From Candidatus Peregrinibacteria bacterium (GTDB lineage: Bacteria; Patescibacteriota; Gracilibacteria; UBA1369; LOWO2-01-FULL-3), in contig JABJOK010000036.1 in assembly GCA_018664365.1 (NCBI GenBank), positions 1-7,888 of the forward strand: a stretch of 7,888 nucleotides of DNA, read 5' to 3'. Position 1 is the first letter of the stretch. Every line of letters starts with the position of its first letter. The notes beneath the pieces were generated by a model. The model made no database searches. It saw nothing but the letters and a program-made list of their open reading frames with translations, and was not told the origin of the DNA. Made by a program: the position numbers and the translations under genes. Shown here piece after piece: positions 6,461 through 7,888 of this stretch.

Positions 6461-6910
6461 TTATTCCTCTAAAGCTTCAATAACAACAACTACCTTTTCC
6501 TCCATCTTATCTCCTAGCTTAACTGCAATCTTGTGTTCACCAAGTTCCTTGATAGGATCCATTAAAATAAGGTCCTTGCTCAACTCTAAATTAGTAGCAG
6601 CCTTAATTGCATCAAGAACCTCTTGTTCAGCAACAGAACCATAAAGGTGCCCTTTTTCACTAACCTTCTCTTTCAAAGTAACAGTTAGTCCCTTCAATTT
6701 AGCAGCAGCATCCTTAGAATTTTCAAGAATCTGTTCTTTTTGCATAACACGCTTTTCATTGCGCTTTTCAGCCAAAGCGAGTACGTCTTTAGTTGCCAAA
6801 ACAGCTATACCATTAGGCAAAAGATAATTTCTAAAATATCCAGGTTTAACATCAATAATGTCACCACGATATCCGCGTTTTTTTACGTCTTTATTAAGTA
6901 GAACTTGCAT
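6461..6910 (-). CDS. rplI: 50S ribosomal protein L9 (bL9)
   Basis: Large-subunit ribosomal protein of 149 aa, the standard length, that binds 23S rRNA near the L1 stalk and influences reading-frame maintenance. The N-terminal domain (1-40) carries the signature GDIIDVKPGYFRNYLLP (16-32), with the conserved GY-RN-L-P core. A charged linker helix spans about 41-75, and the C-terminal domain (about 76-149) contains HLYGSV (88-93; family LFGSV) and IKELGEHKIAVKLGD (120-134). A small deviation is KKRGYRGD at 10-17 where most L9 proteins have a Leu-Gly-Lys-Lys-Gly version. The ATG fits the conserved M-x-V-(I/L)-L start; no Shine-Dalgarno is seen. It follows the solute-binding protein gene after 62 nt and leads directly into ruvX. 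L9 is reported to be missing in some CPR lineages, so its presence is useful for placing the organism. Confidence 0.97.
   Translation of the reverse strand: MQVLLNKDVKKRGYRGDIIDVKPGYFRNYLLPNGIAVLATKDVLALAEKRNEKRVMQKEQILENSKDAAAKLKGLTVTLKEKVSEKGHLYGSVAEQEVLDAIKAATNLELSKDLILMDPIKELGEHKIAVKLGDKMEEKVVVVIEALEE
6465..6470 (-). promoter_or_regulatory. Ribosome binding site of ruvX
   Basis: AGAGGA on the minus strand, 5 nt before the ruvX ATG, formed by the last sense codons of rplI (Leu-Glu-Glu). It is the only convincing Shine-Dalgarno-like site at any of the eight complete gene starts in the window, and it supports the chosen ruvX start. Confidence 0.55.
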
Positions 6911-6931
6911 AATTATTTACGTTAAATGCCA

Positions 6932-6959
6932 TATATAAATACACAAGAATCCGTCTTAA
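6932..6959 (-). promoter_or_regulatory. Possible weak promoter upstream of rplI
   Basis: The 62-nt gap between the solute-binding protein stop and rplI contains TTAAGA (6954-6959) and TATATA (6932-6937) on the minus strand with 16-nt spacing, each matching the sigma70 boxes at about four of six positions. The AT-richness makes chance matches likely. A promoter is plausible here because this is the widest gap in the minus-strand cluster and the genes on either side are functionally unrelated. No hairpin terminator for the upstream gene is visible in the gap. Confidence 0.3.
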
Positions 6960-6972
6960 GTAAAGCAAAAAT

Positions 6973-7888
6973 TTACCTTTCAAACTTCCACATACCAATC
7001 CCGGCAAATCTATCACTTGAAAAAGTCACTCCCTCCATCGAAATACCAGAAACCTTTCCGTCTGAAGCATAGAAGTAAACTGGTCTATATAAGAATATAG
7101 CAGGGACGTCTTCCTTAAGATTTTCAGCTAACTCTTTAAGAGCATCCTCACGTCGATCCTGATTAAATAAAAATCTTATATCCTCAATGAGAGTATCAAC
7201 ACCAAAACTTTTGTAGTTAGAAAGGTTCTGCCCCATAGGGTTAGCCTGAGTTGAGTGCCAATAAGAGTAAGTATCTAAATTATATCCAAGGCTTTGTCCT
7301 ACAAGAAGCAGATCATAGCTTCTTTTTGAAATTCTATCCCTAAAGACATCCTCAGGTAAAAACTCAACCTGAATCGAAAATCCAATAGACTCCCAAGCAG
7401 TTTGCAAATAATCAACAACCTTTGTGGTCTCAGAATATAAATCAGTGCCCTCCTCATAAAGACGAGCAATTAGATTAAGCTCAAGCGCAATTCCATCATC
7501 ATCATAACGAATCCCTTGTTTCTCAGTGTCTTCAGCCGGGTAATTAAAACCAGACTCTTTTAATAGACCATTTGCCTCATCCACATTCACCTGATATTCC
7601 CACTCTTCCTGGTTTAGCTCCATAAGTGGAGTATCAACACGCACCTTATCTTCAAACATATTAACAATTTCGCCTTTATCAATAGCCTTTTGTAATGACA
7701 ACCTCACATCTTCATTCTCCTTTAAAATAGGTGCATCCATATTACAGAAAACAGCCGTATATTGAGGCAATTCATACTGGAATAGATCAAACCGATCATT
7801 GTTTTTAAAATCAGAAATATACTCACCAGTGACCTTAGTAACTCCATTCACAGTACCCAAATCCTCCACAAGCTGTTCCATTGTAGGA
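6973..7888 (-). CDS. ABC transporter solute-binding protein, family 5 (Dpp/Opp-type), C-terminal part
   Basis: The reading frame stays open through the window's right edge (Pro-Thr codons precede the first internal Met at 7881), so this is the C-terminal roughly 304 residues of a protein whose family is usually 500-600 aa. The signal peptide or lipobox would lie outside the window. Counting from that Met, family landmarks are: the stretch at 41-73, where YTAVFCNM and DVRLSLQKAIDKGEIV match the usual 'lfFN... DvRvRqAl.yAidr..i' pattern; SYDLLLVGQSLGYNLDTYSYW (187-207, the 'fD..l.gw..d.dP' region); NLSNYKS..VDTLIED (about 219-234); and DVPAIFLYRPVYFYA (263-277, the 'e.P.iply.p' region). Such proteins capture peptides or other small solutes outside the membrane for an ABC importer. 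No permease or ATPase subunit is seen here, and the ligand cannot be inferred. Confidence 0.88.
   Translation of the reverse strand, partial: PTMEQLVEDLGTVNGVTKVTGEYISDFKNNDRFDLFQYELPQYTAVFCNMDAPILKENEDVRLSLQKAIDKGEIVNMFEDKVRVDTPLMELNQEEWEYQVNVDEANGLLKESGFNYPAEDTEKQGIRYDDDGIALELNLIARLYEEGTDLYSETTKVVDYLQTAWESIGFSIQVEFLPEDVFRDRISKRSYDLLLVGQSLGYNLDTYSYWHSTQANPMGQNLSNYKSFGVDTLIEDIRFLFNQDRREDALKELAENLKEDVPAIFLYRPVYFYASDGKVSGISMEGVTFSSDRFAGIGMWKFER

Noticed and set aside
6911..6972. Intrinsic terminator after the solute-binding protein gene
   Set aside because: No stem of useful length followed by a U-run could be found in the 62-nt gap on the minus strand.
1..7888. UGA-as-glycine genetic code
   Set aside because: Gly positions in all conserved motifs use GGN codons, and no gene needs a TGA read-through.

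Overview
This is an AT-rich, gene-dense bacterial segment with two converging gene clusters and almost no intergenic space. All nine genes end in TAA. No in-frame TGA is used, so the standard bacterial code fits and the UGA=Gly code of some Gracilibacteria/Absconditabacteria does not. Several traits suggest a member of the Patescibacteria (Candidate Phyla Radiation) or a similar small-genome uncultured bacterium: short housekeeping proteins, near-absence of Shine-Dalgarno motifs, and a large membrane-anchored VirD4/TraD-like ATPase lying among core genes. This placement is an inference without a database search. Presence of ribosomal protein L9 argues against those CPR lineages reported to lack it.

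Plus strand (50-2340): riboflavin synthase alpha subunit (ribE), lumazine synthase (ribH, 1-nt overlap) and phosphoglycerate kinase (pgk, 9 nt later). These look like one transcript. RibH makes lumazine and RibE dismutates it to riboflavin. Pgk is the first ATP-yielding step of lower glycolysis and has no pathway link to the other two. The earlier riboflavin genes (ribD, ribBA) are not in the window.

Minus strand (reading from 7888 down to 2341): the C-terminal part of a family-5 (Dpp/Opp-type) solute-binding protein, then rplI (L9), ruvX (YqgF), a VirD4/TraD-like ATPase of 849 aa, a six-helix PAP2 protein resembling sphingomyelin synthases, and a RidA deaminase. rplI-ruvX are separated by 1 nt and are probably translationally coupled. 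The ATPase, PAP2 and ridA genes are separated by 11 and 5 nt. A good sigma70-type promoter (TTGATA-N16-TATAAT) lies in the 3' end of ruvX, so the ATPase-PAP2-ridA group is probably a separate transcription unit.

The two clusters meet stop codon to stop codon at 2340/2341 with no spacer and no visible terminator. No tRNA, rRNA, CRISPR array, insertion sequence or riboswitch was seen. The least explained part of the window is the orphan coupling-protein-like ATPase with its long N-terminal region, next to an SMS-like lipid phosphatase/phosphotransferase.
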